A DNA stretch of 34,743 nt. Origin: Candidatus Parcubacteria bacterium. GTDB lineage: Bacteria; Patescibacteriota; Minisyncoccia; UBA6257; 2-01-FULL-56-20. The stretch is from contig DAHVRZ010000008.1 in assembly GCA_027324805.1 (NCBI GenBank), forward strand, positions 1-34,743, read 5' to 3'. Numbering within the stretch: position 1 is the first letter of the stretch; each line of letters begins with the position of its first letter. Positions 9,060-17,979 of this stretch are shown here, in pieces. Below the pieces are notes generated by a model, which had not been told where the DNA came from, did no database searches, and worked only from the letters and a program-made list of their open reading frames with translations. The position numbers and the translations under genes were made by a program.

Positions 9060-9638
9060 GTGAATGTCTGCAGTTTCGCTCTGATCCAGCAAAATCCTGC
9101 CGCGCTCTGTCCGCCGGAGATATTCGACAGGCAGGTCGCGGTACCGGTGCGCTTCTTTGATTTCAAGAGGTGCAAGAAATCGGGATTTATCGTCATTGAC
9201 CGCGAGCTCGAAGACGACATAAAGGGGCTGTTCGACCTCATCCTGCGGATACGGTTTCCGATCGCGTCCGCGACCCCCATCTCGTTCCCGCCGTTTTTCT
9301 GGAACGATGACCATTCGATGGCGCTCAACAACACCTCGGGATTCAATTTCCGGATGAAGTACGGGCGTCCTGCGCCCGCCGCGATGAGCCGGATCGATCT
9401 TGAAGATCTTTCGCTGCATGCGCTCGGTCAGGCCATCGATATCAACCCGCTCCTTAATCCTTGGATAAAGAACGGCGCGATCAAGCCCAATGGCGCCTCG
9501 TATGATCCTCATCGCCGCGGCACTCTTGCTTCCGATTCTCCGGTCGTGCTCTATCTCAAGGCACGCGGATGGATCTGGGGCGGCGACTGGGAGGACCCCA
9601 AAGACTATCAGCATTTTCAAAAAAGGATCATCTATTGA
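9060..9638 (+). CDS. M15-family peptidase (D-Ala-D-Ala carboxypeptidase / endopeptidase-like)
   Basis: SLHALGQAIDINP (SxHxxGxAxD), GWIWGGDWEDPKDYQHFQ; GTG start with SD aaggagg. Confidence 0.85.
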   Translation: MNVCSFALIQQNPAALCPPEIFDRQVAVPVRFFDFKRCKKSGFIVIDRELEDDIKGLFDLILRIRFPIASATPISFPPFFWNDDHSMALNNTSGFNFRMKYGRPAPAAMSRIDLEDLSLHALGQAIDINPLLNPWIKNGAIKPNGASYDPHRRGTLASDSPVVLYLKARGWIWGGDWEDPKDYQHFQKRIIY

Positions 9639-9660
9639 TCGGATAGCGGAAAGGATAAAG

Positions 9661-9694
9661 AAAAAGGCCCGGTACACGATGACGTGTTCCGGGC
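9661..9694 (-). terminator. Rho-independent terminator of the yvcK-like gene
   Basis: gcccggnncacg-atga-cgtgnnccgggc followed on the minus strand by ctttttctt. Confidence 0.75.
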
Positions 9695-9712
9695 AATTTT
9701 ATTCTTGGGCTT

Positions 9713-10759
9713 TCATTTGAGCGCTTTTGCGAGCGCCCGGGCGAGGAGCCGCGGGTCGTGGTAGAGCCATCCTTCCGGCGTGATGCCGAGAAGGGGGACC
9801 TTCACGAGCCGCGGGTCGCGTCCGAAGCCGTTCATGGAGAGGCGGACCTTCCGTTCCATGCGGTAGCGGGCGAGTGCGGCCTCCGGCACCGGCGTGCCGT
9901 TATAGAGAATGGCGTTGCACCGGCGGCCGATCTTATTTTCGATCTCCCGCACGAAATCCTCCGCGCGATAGCCGTCGGTCTCGCCGCGTTTCGTCATGAT
10001 GTTGAGCACCACGACGATGCGCGCCTTCGTCCGGCGGAACGCCCGCGCCATGCCCTGCGGCAGGAAAACGGGCAGGATGCTCGAGTAGAGGTCGCCCGGA
10101 CAGACCACGATGCGGTCCGCCGAGACGATCGCTTCCGTCGCGGGCCCCCATGCGCGCACGGCGGGCCGCAGGAATATCCGTTCGATGCCGTGGATGTCCG
10201 GCGACCAGAGCGGATTGCGGGCGAGCGTGTCAATGTTCGTTTCTCCGGCGATCTCGCCGCCCGACGTGAGCGTCGCGCAAAGTTCAGCCGGCTCCGCGGA
10301 AGCGGGGACGGCATGATGCAGGGGATCCACGCCGCACATGCGCTCCATCATCCAGATCGCCTTTTGGAGCGGGACGCCGTTCGCGCGCGCGAGACCGAGC
10401 ATGAGGATGTTCTTGAGAGAATGTCCGTGGAACGGCCCTCCTTCGAATCTTGCAATGAGCGCGTCGGCGAGTGTTTCGTCTGGGGTAAGCGCCGCGATGC
10501 ATTTGGTGAGGTCGCCGAGCCAGCCGACCGCGCCGTATTCGCGTGCGAGGACGCCCGTGGAACCGCCCGAGTCGGTGCCGGGGCATACGGCGGTTATGGC
10601 GAGGCCGGGGAGCGCCTTCAGTCCTTTGAGGACCTGGGCGTGGCCTCCTCCTCCGCCGATCGTTGCGATGCGCAAGGGACGATCTTCGGAAACGGTTTTT
10701 GTGCTGGTCATGATGGTGGCAAACCTCTGCTGATGATTTTTGTAACGATCTCCATCCAC
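9713..10759 (-). CDS. yvcK: YvcK/CofD-like family protein (gluconeogenesis factor type)
   Basis: RIATIGGGGGHAQVLKGLK, TDSGGSTGVLAREYGAVGWLGDL, CPGDLYSSILPVFL. GTG 10759 with SD gggagg, or internal ATG 10711. Confidence 0.85.
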   Translation of the reverse strand: MDGDRYKNHQQRFATIMTSTKTVSEDRPLRIATIGGGGGHAQVLKGLKALPGLAITAVCPGTDSGGSTGVLAREYGAVGWLGDLTKCIAALTPDETLADALIARFEGGPFHGHSLKNILMLGLARANGVPLQKAIWMMERMCGVDPLHHAVPASAEPAELCATLTSGGEIAGETNIDTLARNPLWSPDIHGIERIFLRPAVRAWGPATEAIVSADRIVVCPGDLYSSILPVFLPQGMARAFRRTKARIVVVLNIMTKRGETDGYRAEDFVREIENKIGRRCNAILYNGTPVPEAALARYRMERKVRLSMNGFGRDPRLVKVPLLGITPEGWLYHDPRLLARALAKALK

Positions 10760-10805
10760 GATACGCCTCCCGGCGCATCCCGCAACGGCGCTGTCATCAA
10801 AATTA

Positions 10806-10827
10806 TTGTCAATGAAAAATTTGACAG
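10806..10827. promoter_or_regulatory. putative operator, TGTCAA-N8-TTGACA, overlapping a -35 box
   Basis: Perfect 6-bp half-sites between divergent yvcK-like and TrmB genes. TTGACA (10821)-N18-TACGCT (10845), then 6 nt to ATG 10857. Confidence 0.45.
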
Positions 10828-10856
10828 ACGTTTGGGCGCGGACGTACGCTTTCCGT

Positions 10857-11612
10857 ATGCCTCCTTCGCATGCGCATCTTTTCGAAGCATTCGGTTTTTC
10901 CGAGAACGAAAGGAAAGTATATCTTTATCTCCTCCGCGGCGGCGCGGCTTCGATCCGCCAGGTCGCGGCGGATACGGGAGTGAATCGCGGGACGGTGTAT
11001 GAGGCGCTCAAGTCGCTCGCGGACCGCGGGCTTGTGAGCCATTCCGCCGACGCCGCGCGGCGGCAGTTCAGCGCGGAGGATCCGACGGCGTTCCATATGC
11101 TTGTGCGCGACGAAGAAGAGCGCGTCGCTGCGATGCGCGGCGAGCTCGGGAAGGCATTGCCCGACCTCGCGGCGCTCTACGGAACCGAGCATGCGCAGCC
11201 GGCGATCAGGGTGCACGAAGGACATCGGGGCACGAAGGTCATTCTCGAGGACGTGCTTCTCACGGTGGCGAAGGAACCCGACCGCATGTACCGCGTGTAT
11301 TCCGCGACGAATATACGCGAGCACCTCTATTACAACTTTGCGAGCTTCTCCGAGCGGCGCATCAAAGCCGGTATCAAGGCGAAGGTGATCGCGATCGGCG
11401 GGGGAGGCGAGGTGCGGGGCCTCGATGAGCGGCGGTGGATCATCTCGAAGAAGGCCGCGCCCGCGTACGTCATCGTCTACGGGAAGAAAATGGCCATCAT
11501 CTCGCTCGCCGAAGGGCGGCCGCACAGCGTCGTCATCGAGGACGCCGGCCTCGCCGAAACGCAGAAGCTCGTGTTCGATTCCCTTTGGAACAAGCTTGCC
11601 GCGGAGCATTGA
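10857..11612 (+). CDS. TrmB-family transcriptional regulator
   Basis: LFEAFGFSENERKVYLYLLRGGAASIRQVAADTGVNRGTVYEALKSLADRGLVS wHTH followed by a TrmB-type C-terminal region. Confidence 0.85.
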   Translation: MPPSHAHLFEAFGFSENERKVYLYLLRGGAASIRQVAADTGVNRGTVYEALKSLADRGLVSHSADAARRQFSAEDPTAFHMLVRDEEERVAAMRGELGKALPDLAALYGTEHAQPAIRVHEGHRGTKVILEDVLLTVAKEPDRMYRVYSATNIREHLYYNFASFSERRIKAGIKAKVIAIGGGGEVRGLDERRWIISKKAAPAYVIVYGKKMAIISLAEGRPHSVVIEDAGLAETQKLVFDSLWNKLAAEH

Positions 11613-11669
11613 AAAGCGGCCATGTTTCCTCTATAGTATTCTTCGTACGCGCCATGCATGCGCGGGTAT

Positions 11670-11742
11670 GCCGACGTAGCTCAGCGGTTAGAGCAGGGCT
11701 TTCATAAGGCCAAGGTCGGAGGTTCGATTCCTCCCGTCGGCA
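11670..11742 (+). tRNA. tRNA-Met (anticodon CAT; could be Ile2)
   Basis: GCCGACG/CGTCGGC acceptor, loop TTCATAA, T-arm GGAGGTTCGATTCCTCC; CCA not encoded. Confidence 0.93.
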
Positions 11743-11767
11743 CAACGGAAAATCAATAATAATCTTC

Positions 11768-12340
11768 ATGCTGCGTTATTTGGTACTCGTTGGCGCGGTC
11801 GTCAACATCGCCGGAGTCTGGGGGTATATCCACGATACGGTTGCGGGGAAGACAAAACCAAACCGTGTAACATGGCTGATGTGGTCCGTGATCCCGGCGA
11901 TCGCGGTGGCGGCCTCCATCTCGAAAGGGGTGACGTGGGCCGTGGTTCCTGTGGCGTTCGCCGGCCTCGCCCCGCTCCTTGTTTTTGTCGCGTCGTTCGC
12001 AAACCGCAATGCGTATTGGAAACTGAGCGCATTCGATTATTTTTGCGGCGCGCTGTCGCTTGCGGCGCTGGTCTTTTGGGCGCTTACCAAAGACCCTATC
12101 GTCGCCATCGGATTTTCTATAGCAAGCGATTGGTGCGCGTCGTGGCCTACGTACGCAAAATCATGGACCTCTCCCGAAACGGAATCCGGGATCGCTTATA
12201 CCACCGGCGCATTCAACGCATTCACCGGTCTTCTTGCGGTGCATTCATGGACTTTCCCCGAATACGGTTTTCCTCTTTATCTTATGATCAATTCCTTGCT
12301 TATTTCGTTCTTCGTATACCGAAAGAGGATCTTCCGGTGA
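11768..12340 (+). CDS. multi-pass membrane protein, unknown function
   Basis: 190 aa, strongly hydrophobic, several TM segments, KPNRVTWLMW motif. Confidence 0.75.
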   Translation: MLRYLVLVGAVVNIAGVWGYIHDTVAGKTKPNRVTWLMWSVIPAIAVAASISKGVTWAVVPVAFAGLAPLLVFVASFANRNAYWKLSAFDYFCGALSLAALVFWALTKDPIVAIGFSIASDWCASWPTYAKSWTSPETESGIAYTTGAFNAFTGLLAVHSWTFPEYGFPLYLMINSLLISFFVYRKRIFR

Positions 12341-12345
12341 GTGTT

Positions 12346-12437
12346 CAGGGCGGGAGTCGCCCGCGAGTCGCACTCGCCCCGCCGAGCTCGTGCGCTCTGG
12401 GCACCGCCTCACAGAATTTTTCTGCTGAAAAATTCTG
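12346..12437. repeat. hairpin cluster with tRNA-Leu 3'-end-like fragment
   Basis: cagggcgggagtcg (12346-12359) duplicates 12513-12526 in tRNA-Leu. Hairpins GCGAGT-CGC-ACTCGC (12363-12377) and CAGAATTTTTC-TGCT-GAAAAATTCTG (12412-12437). Confidence 0.6.
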
Positions 12438-12468
12438 CTCCGGCGTTCGACTCCTCCCAAGAACGAGC

Positions 12469-12504
12469 AACTAAAAGAAGCGCCTTAAGGCGCTTCTTTT
12501 AGTT
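12469..12504. terminator. perfect 36-nt palindrome, likely bidirectional terminator
   Basis: aactaaaagaagcgcctt/aaggcgcttcttttagtt, between the membrane protein gene and convergent tRNA-Leu. Confidence 0.8.
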
Positions 12505-12505
12505 G

Positions 12506-12591
12506 TGGTGCCCAGGGCGGGAGTCGAACCCGCACGACCTTGCGATCGGGGGATTTTGAGTCCCCTGCGTCTGCCATTCCGCCACCCGGGC
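12506..12591 (-). tRNA. tRNA-Leu (anticodon CAA), CCA encoded
   Basis: Minus strand gcccgggtggcggaatggcagacgcaggggaCTCAAAAtcccc...ggttcgactcccgccctgggcacca, with long variable arm. Confidence 0.95.
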
Positions 12592-12704
12592 CTGCAATTG
12601 CAAGTTCACTATACGGAAATCCCTTCTTTTTTTCAAATTGATTTTTGACTGGTTCATCATTATATTGACGGTGGAGTGAAATTTGACATCGCAAAGGAGG
12701 CGTC

Positions 12705-13847
12705 ATGCCTCAGGTAAAACGACTAGGGATCGCCGGCGCATCGTGCGCCGGGAAGTCCACTGCCGTTGCTCGAATCTCGGAGAAGATCCCCGCAATGACA
12801 GGATGGGATGTTTACCGCATCCCGGAATCCTTCACTACGTTCGTGGAGCTTTACGGAATGCCGCTCAACGACATCTTCAAGAGCGGCGATCGGAAAGCGG
12901 TCTGGGAAGCCGAACGCCTCCTTGTCCAGAATACGGTAGGGGTCTGCAGCCAGGCATACGGGCTTGCGCAGCTCCTCGACCGGAATTCGCTCATTCTCAT
13001 CGACAAACCAGTCAATGACTATGAGGTCTATTTCGGAGGGGATGCGCACGGGGAGGATCAGTTCCGGAATATCCTCTGGGAAGCCTGCCGGCTGACCCGC
13101 GAGGGATCGTTCGCGCTTTGCGACGCGGTCATCAAGCTGACCACCGCCGCGAAGGGGGCCGAACGGTTCTTTACGAATGCCAATAACAGCGCCCGTCGCG
13201 AGACCATCGAGGAGGCCCGTCACATGGACGACCTTCTTGAAGGGGCTTACAACGGCCATGGGCATCTCCGGATCATCGACAACTCGACGGACTTCGAGGG
13301 GAAGATGAACCGCGTTCTGCGGGAAGTGTGCCATCTCCTCGGATTCCCGGAACCTCTTGAGATCGAGCGCAAATACCGCGTCGGACTGCCGGATTTTGCA
13401 GCCTTTCCCGTTCCCGTCCGCACGGTGTTCATCGAGCAGGCATACCTGATCCCCGAACCCGGCGAGGAGCAGGTGCGCATACGGCGGCGTTCGACGGACG
13501 GGGTGCGATCCACGTACTACCGGACCGAGAAACGGCGCTACGACGGCGGCGGGCAGAGGATCGAGATCGAAAAGGAAATCGGCTGGCGCGAATACCACGA
13601 CCTGCTTCGCGAACGGCGCGACCTTTCGCGGGAGATCATCGTGAAGGACCGTCACTGCTTTGCATGGTCGGGCCAGTATTTCGAACTCGATGCATTCCGG
13701 AGCCCGGCGATCAAGGACCATCTCCTCGAAGTGGAGCTCACCGATATCGCCCAAGAGGTCGCGCTTCCGCCGTTCATCAACGTACTGGAAGACGTGACCG
13801 AAGATCCGGCGTGGACCAATTGGGAACTTTCACGCCGAAGCTCCTAG
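12705..13847 (+). CDS. P-loop NTPase (AAA_28/NadR-like) fused to CYTH domain; Ttd14-like architecture
   Basis: GIAGASCAGKST Walker A at N-terminus; LEIERKYRV (ExExK) CYTH signature at about aa 223, then alternating charged/beta CYTH strands; SD aaaggagg. Confidence 0.82.
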   Translation: MPQVKRLGIAGASCAGKSTAVARISEKIPAMTGWDVYRIPESFTTFVELYGMPLNDIFKSGDRKAVWEAERLLVQNTVGVCSQAYGLAQLLDRNSLILIDKPVNDYEVYFGGDAHGEDQFRNILWEACRLTREGSFALCDAVIKLTTAAKGAERFFTNANNSARRETIEEARHMDDLLEGAYNGHGHLRIIDNSTDFEGKMNRVLREVCHLLGFPEPLEIERKYRVGLPDFAAFPVPVRTVFIEQAYLIPEPGEEQVRIRRRSTDGVRSTYYRTEKRRYDGGGQRIEIEKEIGWREYHDLLRERRDLSREIIVKDRHCFAWSGQYFELDAFRSPAIKDHLLEVELTDIAQEVALPPFINVLEDVTEDPAWTNWELSRRSS

Positions 13848-13867
13848 GATCTAAGAAAGTCATACGC

Positions 13868-13900
13868 GGCCGTGCGATCCTATCGCGCACGGCCCTTTTT
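13868..13900 (+). terminator. Rho-independent terminator
   Basis: ggccgtgcg-N9-cgcacggcc-ctttttatt. Confidence 0.85.
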
Positions 13901-13938
13901 ATTGTGAAAAGCCCTTTTGTACCGTAAAATAAGGATAT

Positions 13939-14760
13939 ATGGCACGCGTCATTGCGATCTGCAATCAGAAAGGCGGCGTCGGGAAGACGACGACCGCCGT
14001 TAATTTGGGCGCATACCTTGCGGCGCAGGGGAGGCGCGTTCTTCTTGTCGATTTCGATCCGCAGGCGAATGCGAGCTCCGCGCTGGGCCACCTGCAGGTC
14101 CCCGACGGCCTCTCGGTGTATCACGGCATTCTCGGTGCGGCCGAACTTCCGCAGATCGTGCGACCGAGCATGATATACAATTTTCATTACATTCCGGGTT
14201 CGCCGCACCTTGCGGGTGCGCTTGTGGAACTCGTTGATATGCCGGAACGCGAATATTTTCTCCGCAAGTTCATCAACCGGCTGCGGCACGAGTATGATTA
14301 CATTCTGATCGACCTCCCGCCGTCACTTTCGCTCCTTACGGTGAACGGCATGATCGCCGCCGATGAGATCATCATTCCGGTGCAGACGGAATACTATTCA
14401 CTCGAAGGCATCGGCCAGCTTCTCGAAACAATCGACCTTATCCGCACGAACATGAACCATCCCATCCGCATCGCCGGCGCAGTGATCACCATGTACGATA
14501 AGCGAGAGCATCTCTCTCGCGAGGTATCGAAGAATATCCGACGGCATTTCCCGCATCATGTGTTCGGTGTGGAGGTGCCGCGCGCCGTCGCGCTCGCGGA
14601 AGCACCGAGTTTCTCCAAGCCGATCATCCTATATCGCCCCGATTCGCCCGGGGCCATAGCGTACGAAGCGCTCGCGAAGGAGCTTATCGCCCAGGAAGCG
14701 GAGCTCGATCCCTCGCGAACGGCGGTCATGCGGTCCGATTTCGGAAATTTCAATATTTGA
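13939..14760 (+). CDS. parA: chromosome partitioning ATPase ParA/Soj
   Basis: ICNQKGGVGKTTTAVNLGAYLA deviant Walker A, DFDPQANASSAL, DLPPSLSLLTVN. Confidence 0.95.
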   Translation: MARVIAICNQKGGVGKTTTAVNLGAYLAAQGRRVLLVDFDPQANASSALGHLQVPDGLSVYHGILGAAELPQIVRPSMIYNFHYIPGSPHLAGALVELVDMPEREYFLRKFINRLRHEYDYILIDLPPSLSLLTVNGMIAADEIIIPVQTEYYSLEGIGQLLETIDLIRTNMNHPIRIAGAVITMYDKREHLSREVSKNIRRHFPHHVFGVEVPRAVALAEAPSFSKPIILYRPDSPGAIAYEALAKELIAQEAELDPSRTAVMRSDFGNFNI

Positions 14761-14791
14761 CGTACTATTTATTTGTAATCCTCATTTATCC

Positions 14792-16096
14792 ATGCTCGGC
14801 AAAGGATTGGAATCATTGATACCGCAGAAAGGGAACCAGGGTCAGGGCGGCCAGCAGAACGGCGGACGTCCGCAAGGTTCGGGATTTTCGTCGCCGCAGC
14901 AATCATCGCCGCAACAGCAATCGTCGCAGCCTTCTGTCTCAAAGCCGCAGCAATCGATGCAGCCCGCACGACAGCCGTCATCGCCTTCGTCCGGGCAGTC
15001 CTACCAATCGCAATCCCAGCCCCCGCGACAATTCCAGCATCCGGGAACGCTGCAATCCACGCCGCTCATTCCCAAAAAGGAACCTGCCGTGCCGCAGGGT
15101 AGGCCGCAGCCGCAATCGGGCGTTCCGCAGCAACCACAATCCCATTCTCAGCCTCAGCAACAGCAGCAATCTCAACAACCTCAGCAACCGCAGCAGCATT
15201 CCACGTTTCAGATCGAGCTCGATAAGATCACGCCAAACCCCGATCAGCCCCGGCGCAGCTTCGATCAGGAGGGCCTTCGCGAGCTTGCGAATTCCATCCG
15301 CGAGTTCGGAATGCTGCAGCCGATCGTGGTCTCGCAGGTGAAGAAGGAATCGGCGAACGGGATCGATGTCGAATACCAGATCATCGCCGGTGAGCGGCGT
15401 TATATGGCGGCCAAGATGCTCGGCCTTGCGCGCGTGCCTGCCGTCGTGCGCAATGTGAGCCTCGAGCGCGAGAAGCTCGAGCTTGGCGTGATCGAGAACA
15501 TCCAGCGCGAAGATCTGAATCCGATGGAAATGGCCCGCGCATTCCAGCGACTCCAGGAGGAGTTCCGCATGACCCAGCGTGAGATCGCGGCGAAGCTCGG
15601 CAAATCGCGCGAGGTGGTGGCGAACAGCGTGCGCCTGCTCGATCTTCCGGAGGATATCCAAAAGGCGGTGGAGAACGGCACGGTTTCGGAGAGCAACGCG
15701 CGCATGCTGCTTGCGCTCGAAGATGCCGGATTGCAAAGGCGCCTGCTTCAGGAGATCGTCAATGATAAACTGACGACGCGCGATGTTCGCGAACGGATCC
15801 AGCGGTATGCATTCGTCAATAATAAAGAGGCGGGTATGGCGGCGAGCGGGAACGTGAATCTCGGTATCGTATCCGGAATGAAGGAAGGTCAACCAAGCGC
15901 GCCGCGCCGGGGCCGCCCGCCCTTGAAACCGATCATCCTTGCGCCTGAGGTCCGTATGCTGAAGGATGAGCTTTCGACCGAGCTCGGCGCGCCGATCGAG
16001 ATCAGAAAAACGGCGCACAATGGCCAGATCAGCATCACATTCTTTTCAGAAGAGGAGCTTGAGAATATTTTAAGGAAGCTGGGAGGGAGAGACTGA
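14792..16096 (+). CDS. parB: ParB/Spo0J chromosome partitioning protein with long Q/S/P-rich insertion
   Basis: LGKGLESLIP N-peptide, about 125-aa Q-rich segment, then ITPNPDQPRRSFD, GERRYMAAKMLGL, HTH and dimerisation regions. Confidence 0.94.
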   Translation: MLGKGLESLIPQKGNQGQGGQQNGGRPQGSGFSSPQQSSPQQQSSQPSVSKPQQSMQPARQPSSPSSGQSYQSQSQPPRQFQHPGTLQSTPLIPKKEPAVPQGRPQPQSGVPQQPQSHSQPQQQQQSQQPQQPQQHSTFQIELDKITPNPDQPRRSFDQEGLRELANSIREFGMLQPIVVSQVKKESANGIDVEYQIIAGERRYMAAKMLGLARVPAVVRNVSLEREKLELGVIENIQREDLNPMEMARAFQRLQEEFRMTQREIAAKLGKSREVVANSVRLLDLPEDIQKAVENGTVSESNARMLLALEDAGLQRRLLQEIVNDKLTTRDVRERIQRYAFVNNKEAGMAASGNVNLGIVSGMKEGQPSAPRRGRPPLKPIILAPEVRMLKDELSTELGAPIEIRKTAHNGQISITFFSEEELENILRKLGGRD

Positions 16097-16127
16097 TTGA
16101 AAAGGGATACCAGTCGGCCTATTATTG

Positions 16128-17894
16128 ATGGTAATCCCCATGGGCGCGATCAAAGATCTTATCAAACAGGAACCGGGCGGTCTCGTTGCGAGAGCATATA
16201 CGTTCGCTGAACGGGCCCACCGGGGCCAGCTTCGCAAGAGCGGCGAACCGTATTTCAATCATCCGCTTGCGGCGGCGGAGATCCTGCATGAGTGGCATCT
16301 TGACGACGCGACGGTCGCGGCGGCGCTTCTCCATGACACCGTTGAGGATACCGGCGCGCCGCTCGAGACCATCCGCAAAGAATTCGGCAATGAAGTGGCG
16401 TTCCTTGTGGATGGCGTGACGAAGCTTGGGCACATCAAATATCGCGGCTCTGGCGCCGACGCGGCATCGGCGGACAGCGAGGCCCAGAACAAGGCCGAAA
16501 ACCTGCGCAAGATGATTCTCGCACTCTCGGAGGACCTGCGCGTAGTATTCATCAAGCTTGCCGACCGCCTTCATAACATGCGAACGCTCGGCGCGCTTCC
16601 GCCGGCGAAGCAGCGACGCATCGCGCTCGAGACCGACGAGATCTACGCACCGCTCGCATACCGGCTCGGCATGCACAATTTGAGCGGCGAACTGCAGGAT
16701 CTCGCGTTCCCGTATCTTTACCCGAAGGAATACCGATGGCTTCTTTCCGTTTCGAAGGAACATTTCGAGGAGCGGATGAATTATCTCGAGGAGATCAAGC
16801 CCCGCATCGAAAGGCTGCTTGACGATCATGGCATCAAACCGCTCGCCATAGAGATCCGCGCGAAGCGCTACAGTTCGCTTTATAAAAAACTGCTCCGGCG
16901 CGACATGGACCTCGGCCGCATTTACGACCTTGTGGCGATGCGCGTCGTCGTGGAGACCCTGCCGGAGTGCTATGCGGCGCTCGGCGTCATCCACGAAGCC
17001 TATCCGCCCCTTCCGCGCCGCATCAAGGATTACATCGCCATGCCGAAGCCGAACGCGTACCGCAGTCTCCATACGACGGTGATCGGGCCGGAAGGGAAGA
17101 CGATCGAGTTCCAGATCCGCACGAAGGAGATGCACGAGGAGAACGAGTACGGCGTCGCGGCGCACTGGCTTTACAAACAAAAGACCGACCCGACGGGAAA
17201 AGGGAAGGCCCCTTCGGGACAGAAGCTCGCTGCCGAGCTCAAGTGGGTCCAGCAGCTGAAGAACTGGCAGGAGCGCCTTTCGGGTGAATCGGCCGCCGAT
17301 CCGGAGGAGTTCCTCCGGTCCATGAAAATCGATTTTTTCCAGGACCGCATCTTTGCCGTTACGCCCCGCGGCGACGTGATCGACCTGCCGTTCGCCGCGA
17401 CGCCGGTGGATTTCGCATATCACATCCATTCCGAGGTGGGGAACTCGGCGATCGGCGCCAAGGTGAACGGGGTTGTCGTTTCGCTCGACCATCCGCTGCG
17501 ATCCGGCGACGTTGTGGAAATCGTCACGCAAAAAGGGAAGAAACCGTCGGAGGACTGGCTCCGCTTCGTCAAAACTTCCGTGGCGCGCGACCATATCCGC
17601 CTCTCCCTCCGCAAAAAAGAATCGGCCATCCGCGCCGCCGCCGCAGGATCGAGGTCGCTCGCGCGCACCGAACTCAAGATCCTTGTCGAGGATCGCGTCG
17701 GCCTCATTAAAGACATTTCCGGCACGATCGCGCAATCGCGCATCGGCATCGTGAGTTTCCATACCGAAACGGCGAAAGGCGGCAAACTGCATGTGAACAG
17801 GGTGGATATCCAGACGAACGACAAAAGAAAGCTCGACAAGATCGTTGAGAAACTGCGCGGCGTCCGCGGCGTACGGGAAGTAAGCTACAAATAA
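16128..17894 (+). CDS. RelA/SpoT-family bifunctional (p)ppGpp synthetase/hydrolase, short form
   Basis: HD motifs (HPLAAAEIL, LLHDTVEDT, KLADRLHNMRTL), synthetase (DLVAMRVVV, KPNAYRSLHTTVIGPEG, EFQIRTKEMH), TGS, ACT. Confidence 0.94.
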   Translation: MVIPMGAIKDLIKQEPGGLVARAYTFAERAHRGQLRKSGEPYFNHPLAAAEILHEWHLDDATVAAALLHDTVEDTGAPLETIRKEFGNEVAFLVDGVTKLGHIKYRGSGADAASADSEAQNKAENLRKMILALSEDLRVVFIKLADRLHNMRTLGALPPAKQRRIALETDEIYAPLAYRLGMHNLSGELQDLAFPYLYPKEYRWLLSVSKEHFEERMNYLEEIKPRIERLLDDHGIKPLAIEIRAKRYSSLYKKLLRRDMDLGRIYDLVAMRVVVETLPECYAALGVIHEAYPPLPRRIKDYIAMPKPNAYRSLHTTVIGPEGKTIEFQIRTKEMHEENEYGVAAHWLYKQKTDPTGKGKAPSGQKLAAELKWVQQLKNWQERLSGESAADPEEFLRSMKIDFFQDRIFAVTPRGDVIDLPFAATPVDFAYHIHSEVGNSAIGAKVNGVVVSLDHPLRSGDVVEIVTQKGKKPSEDWLRFVKTSVARDHIRLSLRKKESAIRAAAAGSRSLARTELKILVEDRVGLIKDISGTIAQSRIGIVSFHTETAKGGKLHVNRVDIQTNDKRKLDKIVEKLRGVRGVREVSYK

Positions 17895-17979
17895 AAAAGG
17901 CGCCGGCGGGATTCATTTTTACAGGGTGACAATGTCCCGCCCTGTCCATCCGGGCGGGAAAATAGTATGATGTGCGCAC

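Noticed and set aside
13939-16096. parS site near parAB
   Set aside because: Looked for GTTTCACGTGAAAC-like palindromes and saw none in the window.
16122-17792. 556-aa minus-strand ORF
   Set aside because: Antisense to Rel with no recognisable domain; codon-bias shadow.
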